This document shows positions 1 through 7,093 of a DNA stretch of 64,000 nt, piece by piece. How positions within the stretch are numbered: the first letter of the stretch is position 1; every line of letters begins with the position of its first letter. Origin of the DNA: Mesorhizobium neociceri (GTDB lineage Bacteria; Pseudomonadota; Alphaproteobacteria; Rhizobiales; Rhizobiaceae); assembly GCF_013520985.1 (NCBI RefSeq), contig NZ_JACDTY010000013.1:62001-126000 (forward strand), read 5' to 3'. The notes under the pieces are model-generated. The model worked only from the letters and a program-made list of their open reading frames with translations, made no database searches and was not told where the DNA came from. Both the position numbers and the translations under genes were made by a program.

Positions 1-1
1 C

Positions 2-1402
2 ACCGCCGCTTCCGGCTCGGCCACGGCAGCGGCGGGCTCCGCCACGACGGCCGCGACCAGCGCCACCAATGCCGGCAATTCGGCGACGGCGGCTTCCGGC
101 TCGGCATCGGGCGCGGCGACCAGCGCGACCAACGCCGGCAACTCGGCCACAGCTGCAGCCGGTTCGGCGAGTGCTGCCTCGGGCTCGGCCAGCGCGGCCT
201 CCACCTCGGCCACCAATGCCGCGACCTCTGCCACCAATGCCGCAACCAGCGCAACGGCGGCGTCAACCTCGGTGGCCGCACTCGGCTATACCTTTTCCAC
301 GACCACGGCCGACGCCGATCCGGGCAACGGCACCTTGCGGCTGAACAATGTGAGCGCCGCCTCGGCGACCGCGGCCTATATCGACAATCTCGATGCCGGC
401 GGCGCCACGGTGAGCGGTATCCTCGATGCTTTCGACGACAGTACCAATCTCATCAAGGGCCAGCTGACCCTGCGCTCGAAAGCCTCCGCCGCCATCTCAT
501 ATGTCTACAATGTCAGCGGCGCGGTGGTGGATGGCACAGGCTACCGCAAGCTGACGCTCACCTATGTCAGCGGCGCCGGAACTTTGCCGACGACGGCCAA
601 CGGCATCTGGCTGATGTTCGACCGCGCCGGCGACAAGGGCGCCGACGGGACAGGGGCGGGAGATTTCACGGGGCCCGCGTCTTCGGTGATCGACAACATT
701 GTCACTTTCGCCGGCACGACGGGCAAGGTGGGGAAGGACAGTGGGGTTGCGGTGTCGAGCCTTGCGCCGAAGGCGAACGCATCCTTCACCGGCACCTTCG
801 GTCCTCCAACCAACAGCACCGCACTCAACACGCTGGTCGATGCGGCGGCGCTTACATTGCTCGGTCGAGCTTCCAACTCTTCAGGCGCTCGCGCAGACAT
901 CATCGCCGGCTCGGATGACACTTTGCTGCGGCGAGCTTCCTCAGCGCTGGGCTTCGGCCAGTTGACTGCTGGCATGGTACCGGCCGGCATGCTCACCTAT
1001 GCCATGGTCGCTTCTGCCGCCATCGCCTCGAATAGCGAATTCCAGTTGGGGACCGCGAGCAAGCTGTTGACGGCGGCGGCGCTCAAATCGACCGTCGCAT
1101 ACCAGACGCTGACGTCGGGCACGACAGTGGCTTGGGATATGTCGCTCGGGAACAATGGCTCGGTGGCGCTGTCCACCAACGCCACCCTTGGCAACCCGAC
1201 GAATGCCAATCAGCTCTTTGGCTTTGTGCTGAAAGTCACGGCGGTGACATCGTCACGAACGTTGACCGTCAGCGCAAACTTTGTCGTTGCCACCGGCGTC
1301 GAAGCCTTTCCGATTACCGTCACCACGAGCGAAACCGTCTTTCTCGTCGGCTTCGTCGATACAACCAGCCGTCTCGTCATCACCGGCGTGATCCGCACCT
1401 AA
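2..1402 (+). CDS. Phage tail fibre / side-tail-fibre-like protein, 5' end cut by the window edge
   Basis: The frame is open from base 2, so the gene begins upstream of the window; the GTG at 272 is internal. The first 90 or so codons are almost only Ala, Ser, Thr, Gly and Asn, with recurring ATSATNAGNSATAA-type units as in the stalk region of lambdoid side tail fibres. The rest has no obvious enzyme motif and looks beta-rich, consistent with a distal fibre domain. It is followed 12 bp later by a second tail-type gene and then by a lysis cassette, which supports the phage assignment. The exact role (fibre or other appendage) is inferred from composition and context. Confidence 0.75.
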   Translation, partial: TAASGSATAAAGSATTAATSATNAGNSATAASGSASGAATSATNAGNSATAAAGSASAASGSASAASTSATNAATSATNAATSATAASTSVAALGYTFSTTTADADPGNGTLRLNNVSAASATAAYIDNLDAGGATVSGILDAFDDSTNLIKGQLTLRSKASAAISYVYNVSGAVVDGTGYRKLTLTYVSGAGTLPTTANGIWLMFDRAGDKGADGTGAGDFTGPASSVIDNIVTFAGTTGKVGKDSGVAVSSLAPKANASFTGTFGPPTNSTALNTLVDAAALTLLGRASNSSGARADIIAGSDDTLLRRASSALGFGQLTAGMVPAGMLTYAMVASAAIASNSEFQLGTASKLLTAAALKSTVAYQTLTSGTTVAWDMSLGNNGSVALSTNATLGNPTNANQLFGFVLKVTAVTSSRTLTVSANFVVATGVEAFPITVTTSETVFLVGFVDTTSRLVITGVIRT

Positions 1403-1414
1403 AGGAGCTTTGCA

Positions 1415-1855
1415 ATGTCTATTCTCGTTCGAAAGATCGATGACGTCTGGCAGGAGTGGCACGGCTCGTCCATCGTCACCCAGATGGTCAGCACCTATAC
1501 CGCCGTCTATGGCGATGGCCGTCAGGTTGATACACCCTGCGATCCGTATCCCGTCGAAATCCAGATGAACGGTGACAGCCTGCGCGGATTGTACGACCAA
1601 GGCATCTGGACACTGGAAGAGGTGCAGGCGACCGGTGGCGACATCGCCCTGCCCTTCGAGGTTCCTGAGGGCGAGCAAACAGTCGGTGCACCGTCCTATG
1701 TCGAGGCGGAGGGGCATATCCGGCAAGTCTTTGAGACAGAGGACGTGCCGCCACCGCCGCCGCCTCCAACAGCTGATGAGAAGGCGACGGCGATGTTGTT
1801 AAGCTACAACCTGTCATTGAGCGAGCTTAAGTCTGTTCTCGGCTTAGAGATCTGA
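1415..1855 (+). CDS. Hypothetical phage tail-associated protein (146 aa)
   Basis: ATG start with an AAAGGAG ribosome site just upstream. The protein is acidic, with no signal peptide or membrane segment. A run of seven prolines near residues 111-117 separates an N-terminal beta-type part from a short helical C-terminal tail. I do not recognise the family. Its place between the repeat-rich fibre and another appendage gene, with only 1 bp to the next gene, suggests a fibre accessory or chaperone-like role, but the sequence does not show this directly. Confidence 0.6.
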   Translation: MSILVRKIDDVWQEWHGSSIVTQMVSTYTAVYGDGRQVDTPCDPYPVEIQMNGDSLRGLYDQGIWTLEEVQATGGDIALPFEVPEGEQTVGAPSYVEAEGHIRQVFETEDVPPPPPPPTADEKATAMLLSYNLSLSELKSVLGLEI

Positions 1856-1856
1856 A

Positions 1857-2756
1857 ATGCCGATCGATCTGCCTCCAGTTTCCAGGCTTTGGCTCCCGCC
1901 TCAGCCGGCGATCATTCGCTGCGCATCAGATATCAAGCGGGCCGCTCTGCCCGGCTTCGCGCCTCTGCCCGCATCGCAATCGAAGTCGTTGCGGAGCATG
2001 GTCACGTCGGTAGGGTTACTGCCCAACTTACAGCTTTGCCTTGATCCCGGCGCGGCCACTAGCTGGCCACAGGGCTCAACCCAAACGCTCAAGGACATCA
2101 GCGGGAACGGCAGGGACTTCTACCTCGGATCTGGCTCAGGAAGTGACGCGGCGGACCCGGCGTTCAACGGGACTATTGGGTCAGAGGATGCCAATACCTA
2201 CTTTTCGTCTGACGGCGGAGATGGGCTCACCAAAGCATCCGCCAACGATAGTTGGTTCAACGGGCTGCATATAGCTAGTGCGGCATGGTCCATTGTCTTT
2301 GTGGAGTATTTTACGTCAGCTTACGGTCCTACTCTTGTCACTCAATCCGGTGCGTTCGCATCCAACAACACGGCGGTTGGCATAAGTGTCTATACGACGG
2401 CAAACCGGCCGGGTTTCACCATCGGCAATGGGTCTGCCAGTGTCGGGACCAACGTGCTAACTAGCGGCTCACCCATGGCCACCAACACCATGCTGATGGT
2501 TGGAGTTGGCTACACGCATACATCCAACACCAGCCGGACATTCGTAGGGTACGTGAACGGAACCTATGAGACCAACACGTACACCTCACCCAGCTGGACG
2601 CCATCCACTTCGAATGCCTCCGCCACTGCGACGATGGGCATAAGCTGGGGTAGCGGGCGGAGGTTCTACGGCTTTGTCATGTTCAACAAGATGCTGTCAC
2701 AGGCAGAATTTGACGCGCTGCGCTTAGCACTCAAGCGGCGTTTCACAACTATCTAG
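1857..2756 (+). CDS. Phage tail appendage protein, LamG/concanavalin-like fold suspected (299 aa)
   Basis: The first 65 residues are low in recognisable features. From about residue 75 the text (LKDISGNGRDFYL, then GSEDANTYFSSDGGDG and a late GRRFYGFVMFNKMLSQAEF) follows the pattern of LamG/concanavalin A-like jelly-roll domains found in phage receptor-binding proteins, including the closing helix with a RLALKRRF-type end. Base composition is visibly poorer in GC than the flanking genes. It starts 1 bp after the previous stop, so the two are probably co-translated. The fold is inferred by eye; receptor binding is a guess from position. Confidence 0.6.
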   Translation: MPIDLPPVSRLWLPPQPAIIRCASDIKRAALPGFAPLPASQSKSLRSMVTSVGLLPNLQLCLDPGAATSWPQGSTQTLKDISGNGRDFYLGSGSGSDAADPAFNGTIGSEDANTYFSSDGGDGLTKASANDSWFNGLHIASAAWSIVFVEYFTSAYGPTLVTQSGAFASNNTAVGISVYTTANRPGFTIGNGSASVGTNVLTSGSPMATNTMLMVGVGYTHTSNTSRTFVGYVNGTYETNTYTSPSWTPSTSNASATATMGISWGSGRRFYGFVMFNKMLSQAEFDALRLALKRRFTTI

Positions 2757-2810
2757 ACGAGCCTGCTGGGAGCATACTAAACGGTGGGAGTGGGCTAGAA
2801 GAGAGTGGGC

Positions 2811-3326
2811 GTGATTATCCGAGCTGCGGAAAGTAGCGATCTTGACGCCGTTGTCAGTATAGAGGCAACGGCTTTCAAGACCGATTGGCTCGGTCGAGCG
2901 AAACTTGATCGCTACATCGCAGATGGCAAAGTCATCGTTGTTGTTTTCAATGAAGATGTGGCTGGGTTTTGCGTAATCCGTTTCCGCCCTGGAAAGCCAA
3001 CGGTACATCTTGCCACTATCGCGGTTTCGGAGACCGCGCGCGCGAAGGGTTTCGGCACGCGGCTGCTGGCGGCGGCCGAGCACGAGGCGGCACGTCGAGG
3101 ATATCGGCTGCTGCAAATGGAAGTACGGGCCGACAATCTTCGGGCGCTCCAGTTTTATTGGAAGGCTGGCTTTCGGCGGGCCGGTGAGCGACCTGGATAT
3201 TACTCTGACGGGGCCACGGCGATCCGGTTGCGAAAGCGAATAGCTGGAATTGACTTTGGCGCCACGGGTCGTCTCTTAGAGCGCGCAGTGTTCACGCTCT
3301 GGGCTTTGCCGCGAAGGCAAGCATGA
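2811..3326 (+). CDS. GNAT-family N-acetyltransferase (RimI-like)
   Basis: A protein of 171 aa with a single GNAT fold. The acetyl-CoA pyrophosphate loop is ARAKGFGTRLL near residues 76-86, preceded by the beta4 strand HLATIAVSE and followed by the LQMEVRADNLRALQFYWKAGF segment typical of RimI-like enzymes. GTG at 2811 is preferred because IIRAAESSD is the usual GNAT N-terminus; an in-frame GTG at 2805 is also possible. It sits alone between tail appendage and endolysin genes, so it may be a phage cargo gene or a modifier of a phage or host protein. The substrate is unknown. Confidence 0.8.
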   Translation: MIIRAAESSDLDAVVSIEATAFKTDWLGRAKLDRYIADGKVIVVVFNEDVAGFCVIRFRPGKPTVHLATIAVSETARAKGFGTRLLAAAEHEAARRGYRLLQMEVRADNLRALQFYWKAGFRRAGERPGYYSDGATAIRLRKRIAGIDFGATGRLLERAVFTLWALPRRQA

Positions 3327-3408
3327 CACTTCCGGCCTGAGGCCGAGGTCGCTCCTACCATCCACATAACTCTCCACCAACTGTCCTCGAGGGCGGAAAG
3401 GAGCATCC

Positions 3409-4110
3409 ATGGACCGCAATTTCGCGCGGGCGCTTGCGCTCGTCCTCAAATCGGAAGGTGGCTGGTCCGACAATCCGGCCGATCCGGGCGGCGCCACCAT
3501 GAAGGGCGTGACGCTGGTCAACTTCCGCCGCTATGTGAAGGCGGATGCCAGCAAGGCCGATCTGCGAGAGATTAGCGGCGAGCAGGTGGCGACGGTCTAT
3601 CGCCGTTTCTATTGGGACGCCGTGGCCGGCGCGGAACTTCCCGGCGGCGTCGACTATGCCGTGTTCGACTTCGCTGTGAACAGCGGGCCGGGCAGGGCTG
3701 CGAAATATCTGCAGGCGGCGGTGGGCGCGGCGCAGGACGGCAGGATCGGCCCGGCCACGCTCAGGGCTGTCGGCGCCAGGCCATCGGGTGCCGTCATCGA
3801 CGACCTCTGCGACGCTCGCCTGGCATTCCTGCGGCGGCTGCCGACCTGGCCGGTTTTCGGCAAGGGCTGGAGCGACCGCGTCCGGTCGGTCCGTTCCCAG
3901 GCGCTGTTGATGTCTGCCCCTCAGCCCGCCCCGGCACCTTCGTCGGATTCATCGGGCTCACGACATCCGCTCGAGCCGTCCCCCGCACCCGGCACCACGC
4001 CATCGCCTGCCCCCTCCGAGGCTCCCATTGCGCCTCCCGTCGAACGCCTGCCGTTCTGGCACACGCTGCTTCAGATCCTGAAATCCATTCTCGCAAGGAG
4101 TTCGACATGA
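3409..4110 (+). CDS. GH108-type N-acetylmuramidase endolysin
   Basis: A protein of 233 aa. Residues 1-165 match the glycosyl hydrolase 108 / peptidoglycan-binding family: the catalytic Glu is in SEGGW (residue 16), followed by SDNPADPGGATMKGVT, then YRRFYWD, a VDYAVFDFAVNSGPGRA helix, and the C-terminal lobe DGRIGPATLRAV. A Pro/Ala/Ser-rich linker (about 170-215) leads to a short hydrophobic C-terminus (FWHTLLQILKSILA), which could touch the membrane. It cleaves the glycan backbone of peptidoglycan for host lysis. It overlaps the next gene by 4 bp (ATGA), the start of a coupled lysis cassette. Confidence 0.88.
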   Translation: MDRNFARALALVLKSEGGWSDNPADPGGATMKGVTLVNFRRYVKADASKADLREISGEQVATVYRRFYWDAVAGAELPGGVDYAVFDFAVNSGPGRAAKYLQAAVGAAQDGRIGPATLRAVGARPSGAVIDDLCDARLAFLRRLPTWPVFGKGWSDRVRSVRSQALLMSAPQPAPAPSSDSSGSRHPLEPSPAPGTTPSPAPSEAPIAPPVERLPFWHTLLQILKSILARSST

Positions 4111-4310
4111 TCGCCGTCTTCATCCGCATCGGCCTGCGTTACGGCGCAGGCGTTCTGGTCGCGCGTGGCCTGCTCGGCGCCGACGACGCGGCGGCATTTT
4201 CTTCCGACCCCGACATTGAGGCCGGTCTGGAGATCGCCGCCGGTCTTGCCATCGCCTCGGTCGCCGAGACCTGGCACTGGCTTTCCCGCAAATTCGACTG
4301 GGAGCACTGA
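4107..4310 (+). CDS. Small phage membrane protein of the lysis cassette (67 aa)
   Basis: The ATG overlaps the endolysin stop (ATGA), so translation is probably coupled. There are two hydrophobic stretches, around residues 3-24 (FIRIGLRYGAGVLVARGLLG) and 41-54 (LEIAAGLAIASVAE), and the protein ends in a charged WHWLSRKFDWEH tail. It resembles the small holin-associated membrane proteins seen next to GH108 endolysins in rhizobial prophages. The holin or holin-accessory role is inferred from context and topology only. Confidence 0.65.
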   Translation: MIAVFIRIGLRYGAGVLVARGLLGADDAAAFSSDPDIEAGLEIAAGLAIASVAETWHWLSRKFDWEH

Positions 4311-4311
4311 C

Positions 4312-4410
4312 ATGGAAGGGCTGCAACAACTGCTCATCGCCTATCTCGAAGCCGCCAAACCCTATGCCATCGGCTTTGCGGCAGGGCTGATCGCCGGGTG
4401 GCTGCTGTGA
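4312..4410 (+). CDS. Very small membrane peptide in lysis cassette (32 aa)
   Basis: An ATG one base after the previous stop opens a 32-codon frame: an amphipathic N-terminal part, then one hydrophobic helix (YAIGFAAGLIAGWLL) reaching the C-terminus. The stop overlaps the GTG of the next gene (GTGA), so it fits exactly into a chain of stop/start overlaps, which is the main argument that it is translated. Function unknown; possibly an antiholin or pinholin-like peptide. Confidence 0.5.
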   Translation: MEGLQQLLIAYLEAAKPYAIGFAAGLIAGWLL

Positions 4411-4646
4411 GCGCGCTTCTCGCCTTCCTGCTCGGCAACAAAGCGCTGCTGGGCTTCTTCGCATCCGTCATCGCCGCCCTTTGCTGGGGCTTTCACCAGC
4501 GCCTGGCCGGGGCCAGGGCCGAACGCACCAAACAGGCGGCCGCTGAAGCCGCGGCGCGCGCTGTTGCCGACAAGGTACAGAACGATATCGGCGCATTGCC
4601 GGCGGACGCTGTTCGAAAGGAGCTGAAATCATGGGCAAGGGACTGA
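4407..4646 (+). CDS. Putative i-spanin (Rz-like), 79 aa
   Basis: The GTG at 4407 overlaps the previous TGA; a more upstream GTG at 4398 is in frame but less economical. An N-terminal membrane helix (LLGFFASVIAALCWGFHQ) is followed by a charged Ala/Glu/Arg-rich coiled-coil region (ARAERTKQAAAEAAARAVADKV). This is the layout of an inner-membrane spanin. The lipoprotein gene nested over its 3' end in another frame is the usual Rz/Rz1 signature. Together the pair would bridge and fuse inner and outer membranes in the last step of lysis. Confidence 0.65.
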   Translation: MSALLAFLLGNKALLGFFASVIAALCWGFHQRLAGARAERTKQAAAEAAARAVADKVQNDIGALPADAVRKELKSWARD

Positions 4647-4822
4647 TGCTTGCGCTGCTTGTGGCGCTGGCCGGCTGTACGACTGCTTCTGGCGGCTTCT
4701 GCACGGTCTCGAGCCCGCTGCGCCTGTCATCCAAAGCCGTCGATGCGCTCTCGGACGCCGAGGCGCGGGCGCTCTTGGCGCACAACCGCAAGGGACAAAA
4801 GCTTTGCGGATGGAGGCCATGA
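4631..4822 (+). CDS. Putative o-spanin lipoprotein (Rz1-like), 63 aa
   Basis: It starts inside the i-spanin gene in a different frame, overlapping it by 16 bp. A short signal peptide (MGKGLMLALLVALAGC) carries a clear lipobox LAGC, with Cys16 as the lipidated residue, giving a mature protein of 48 aa. Two further cysteines are present (23 and 60). Overlapping i-spanin and lipoprotein genes downstream of a muramidase strongly suggest an outer-membrane spanin. The following gene starts within its stop codon region (ATGATG). Confidence 0.65.
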   Translation: MGKGLMLALLVALAGCTTASGGFCTVSSPLRLSSKAVDALSDAEARALLAHNRKGQKLCGWRP

Positions 4823-5145
4823 TGCACGACCTTTTCGATATGCTTGGCATCAAGGGGCCCGTCGTCGCCGCCGGACTGGCCGGCGGCGTGCTGCGGGCGC
4901 TGTCGCGCCATCGCTACAAGCTGCGCGAAATGATCGCTTCGCCGATCTGTGGGGCGCTGGCTGCGGCCTATCTGACGCTGCCCGCCGTCGCCTGGTTCAA
5001 GGCGACAGGCATGCCTATTCCAAATTCGGCCGACGACACTACGACGCTCGCCGCCGCCTTCCTGATCGGCGTCTCGGCCATGTGGATTTCCGACATCGTC
5101 TTCGAGGTGATCGTGCGGCGGTTCGGCCCAGCCGGCAACGAGTGA
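4819..5145 (+). CDS. Putative phage holin, 108 aa membrane protein
   Basis: The ATG at 4819 overlaps the stop of the lipoprotein gene; the TTG at 4804 in the same frame is less likely. Three hydrophobic segments can be drawn (KGPVVAAGLAGGVLRAL, ASPICGALAAAYLTLPAVAWF and LAAAFLIGVSAMWISDIVFEVIV), separated by short charged loops. Size and topology fit a class I-type holin that would release or activate the endolysin. It is the last gene of the lysis cassette; msrA follows after 66 bp and appears to be host DNA. Confidence 0.6.
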   Translation: MMHDLFDMLGIKGPVVAAGLAGGVLRALSRHRYKLREMIASPICGALAAAYLTLPAVAWFKATGMPIPNSADDTTTLAAAFLIGVSAMWISDIVFEVIVRRFGPAGNE

Positions 5146-5211
5146 TGCTTGAGGTGCTGGAAGAAGCCAGCAACAATGCCTACTTAAGGAGCAATCCAAA
5201 GGAGGTATCAT

Positions 5212-5730
5212 ATGGCGACGTCCACCGAACGTGCAGTCCTTGCCGGCGGCTGTTTCTGGGGCATGCAGGATCTGATCCGGCGCTATCCCGGCGTGATCTC
5301 GACCCGCGTCGGCTACAGCGGCGGCGATGTGCCCAATGCCACCTACCGCAACCATGGCACCCATGCCGAAGCCATCGAGATCATTTTCGATCCGGCCAGG
5401 ATCAGCTTTCGCACGCTGCTCGAATCCTTTTTCCAGATCCATGATCCGACCACCAGGAACCGCCAGGGCAACGATGTCGGAATGAGCTACCGCTCGGCGA
5501 TCTTCTATACCAGTGACGAGCAGAAGCGCGTCGCCGAAGACACCATTGCCGATGTCAATGCTTCCGGGCTATGGCCGGGCAAGGTCGTCACCGAGCTGGC
5601 TCCGGTCGGTGATTTCTGGGAAGCGGAGCCCGAGCATCAGGACTATCTCGAGAAATATCCCAACGGCTACACCTGCCATTTTGTCAGGCCAGGCTGGAAG
5701 CTTCCGGTCCGCGAAAAGGCCGTTTCGTAA
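5212..5730 (+). CDS. msrA: Peptide-methionine (S)-S-oxide reductase
   Basis: A protein of 172 aa, the normal length for MsrA. The catalytic motif GGCFWG is at residues 12-17 (nucleophile Cys14), followed by the conserved GYSGG, YRNHGTHAEAIEI and HDPTT segments. A second cysteine (155) near the C-terminus could resolve the disulfide. It reduces methionine-S-sulfoxide in proteins with thioredoxin as electron donor, in the cytoplasm. A strong AAAGGAGG ribosome site precedes the ATG. It is a single gene with its own terminator and marks the return to chromosomal DNA after the phage genes. Confidence 0.95.
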   Translation: MATSTERAVLAGGCFWGMQDLIRRYPGVISTRVGYSGGDVPNATYRNHGTHAEAIEIIFDPARISFRTLLESFFQIHDPTTRNRQGNDVGMSYRSAIFYTSDEQKRVAEDTIADVNASGLWPGKVVTELAPVGDFWEAEPEHQDYLEKYPNGYTCHFVRPGWKLPVREKAVS

Positions 5731-5745
5731 CACAGTCATAACCGG

Positions 5746-5761
5746 CCGATACCGGTATCGG
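5746..5761. repeat. Perfect 16-bp palindrome downstream of msrA
   Basis: CCGATACCGGTATCGG reads the same on both strands. It lies 16 bp after the msrA stop and just upstream of a terminator hairpin. It may be part of the transcript end or a protein-binding site; no function is evident. Confidence 0.5.
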
Positions 5762-5768
5762 TTCAGAA

Positions 5769-5798
5769 CGCCGCACCCGAAAGGGTGTGGCGTTTTTT
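5769..5798 (+). terminator. Rho-independent terminator of msrA
   Basis: A 10-bp stem CGCCGCACCC / GGGTGTGGCG (one G-T pair) closes on a GAAA loop and is followed by six T. It lies 38 bp after the msrA stop. Confidence 0.85.
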
Positions 5799-5846
5799 GC
5801 GTTTGTTCGTGGCGTTTCCACCGCGAGCGCATCCGGAGAGGCTCGC

Positions 5847-5993
5847 CTAGAAGCCGAAGAATTGCCGGCCGATCATGTATCCAAGCGCAACGACCACGAG
5901 GGGAAACAGGGCAGGCGCCAGCCGACCAAGAGCGGAGTTCTTAGGCTGTTGCCTGGGGATGCTCCTGGATGCATTGCCGAGATTCTTGGTCAT
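5847..5993 (-). CDS. Possible small membrane protein (48 aa)
   Basis: A short frame with a basic N-terminal half (NASRSIPRQQPKNS) and one C-terminal hydrophobic helix (LFPLVVVALGYMIGRQFFGF). No clear ribosome site precedes the ATG at 5993. It is convergent with msrA and divergent from the glycosyltransferase gene. Coding is suggested only by the well-formed membrane segment; the frame could be chance. Confidence 0.35.
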   Translation of the reverse strand: MTKNLGNASRSIPRQQPKNSALGRLAPALFPLVVVALGYMIGRQFFGF

Positions 5994-6151
5994 TGGGCAT
6001 AGTAGCAAGTGCTGATTAACGATTCCGTAACCCGGTGATAAGGGCGCAATGCTGACAGCGGGCGCGGCTTTTCGCGATTCCGGCGCGACCTTGACAATGC
6101 CCAGCCCGTGACGCAACTGAACCGTCTTTGAGCGGATTGTGAGGCAGGTCA

Positions 6152-7093
6152 ATGCGGGTGACGCTCGTTTTGAAGGGCGTAATCCCCTGTCGGGGTTACG
6201 GCGGGATTCAGCGTCAGGTCGAATGGCTGGCAACGGAACTGGTTCGTCTCGGCCATCATGTCGTGGTGATCGCCGGTCCTGGTTCCAGCCACTCGCTCTT
6301 CGAAGTACGGCACGCTTCGACCGATGCCGAATGCCGGGCGGCCATTCCGCACGACACGCAAATCGTCCACACACACAGCTGGCCCGTCGAGGTGCCATTT
6401 CCAACGCTGAATACCCAGCGCGGCTTTATGCCGGATCAGCCCATGCCGGTTGCGAACTGGAGCTTTATCAGCGCCAATCATGCCCACCAGCATGGCCGCA
6501 AAACCTTTGTCTACAATGGCTTTCCGGTAGACGACTATCGTTTGTCGGCGGCAAAGGGCGACCGCCTGCTGTTTCTCGCCGGCATTGCGCGATCGAGCAA
6601 AGGCCTCAACCGCGCCGTCGATCTCGCCAAAAAGTTCGACTTCGGTCTCGATATCGCCGGTGGTTCGCGTTGGAAGCTGCTGGGCCGAAGCCAGACCCGC
6701 CGCGAAGGTTTGTTTTTCAAGAGCCTTGGCAGCCGATACCATTTCCACGGCATCGTTGACGGCGAGCCCAAGCTTCGCCTTCTCGGCGAAGCGCGAGCCT
6801 TCCTCAACCCGATCGCCTGGGAGGAGCCGTTCGGCAACGCACCGGTCGAAGCCATGCTGTGCGGCACTCCGGTGCTGACGACTCCGCGAGGCGCGTTGCC
6901 CGAAACCGTCGATGCCGACAGCGGACGCTTCTTTGAAACCGATGATGAATTTGCGGCCGCGTTCGAAGCGGTCGCCGACCTTACGCCTCAGCAATGCCGC
7001 GAATCGGCCGCGACGCGATTTCCGATCCAGAAAGCGGCGCGTAGCTATCTGGATCTCTATGCCCGCATCCTTGACGGCGAAGCGCTTCCTTGA
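6152..7093 (+). CDS. Glycosyltransferase, GT4 family
   Basis: A protein of 313 aa. The N-terminal Rossmann domain carries the sugar-binding type loop GVIPCRGYGGIQRQVEWLA, and the C-terminal domain carries the GT4 nucleotide-sugar motif EEPFGNAPVEAMLCGTPVL around residues 229-247 with the conserved E-x7-E spacing. It is somewhat short for GT4 because the linker regions are compact. It overlaps the following GT9 gene by 4 bp (TTGA), so the two probably act on the same surface polysaccharide or lipopolysaccharide. Donor and acceptor sugars cannot be read from sequence. Confidence 0.85.
   Translation: MRVTLVLKGVIPCRGYGGIQRQVEWLATELVRLGHHVVVIAGPGSSHSLFEVRHASTDAECRAAIPHDTQIVHTHSWPVEVPFPTLNTQRGFMPDQPMPVANWSFISANHAHQHGRKTFVYNGFPVDDYRLSAAKGDRLLFLAGIARSSKGLNRAVDLAKKFDFGLDIAGGSRWKLLGRSQTRREGLFFKSLGSRYHFHGIVDGEPKLRLLGEARAFLNPIAWEEPFGNAPVEAMLCGTPVLTTPRGALPETVDADSGRFFETDDEFAAAFEAVADLTPQQCRESAATRFPIQKAARSYLDLYARILDGEALP

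Noticed and set aside
4650..5444. Plus-strand 264-codon frame across the lysis genes and msrA
   Set aside because: Arg-rich shadow in a third frame; the spanin, holin and msrA genes explain the region.
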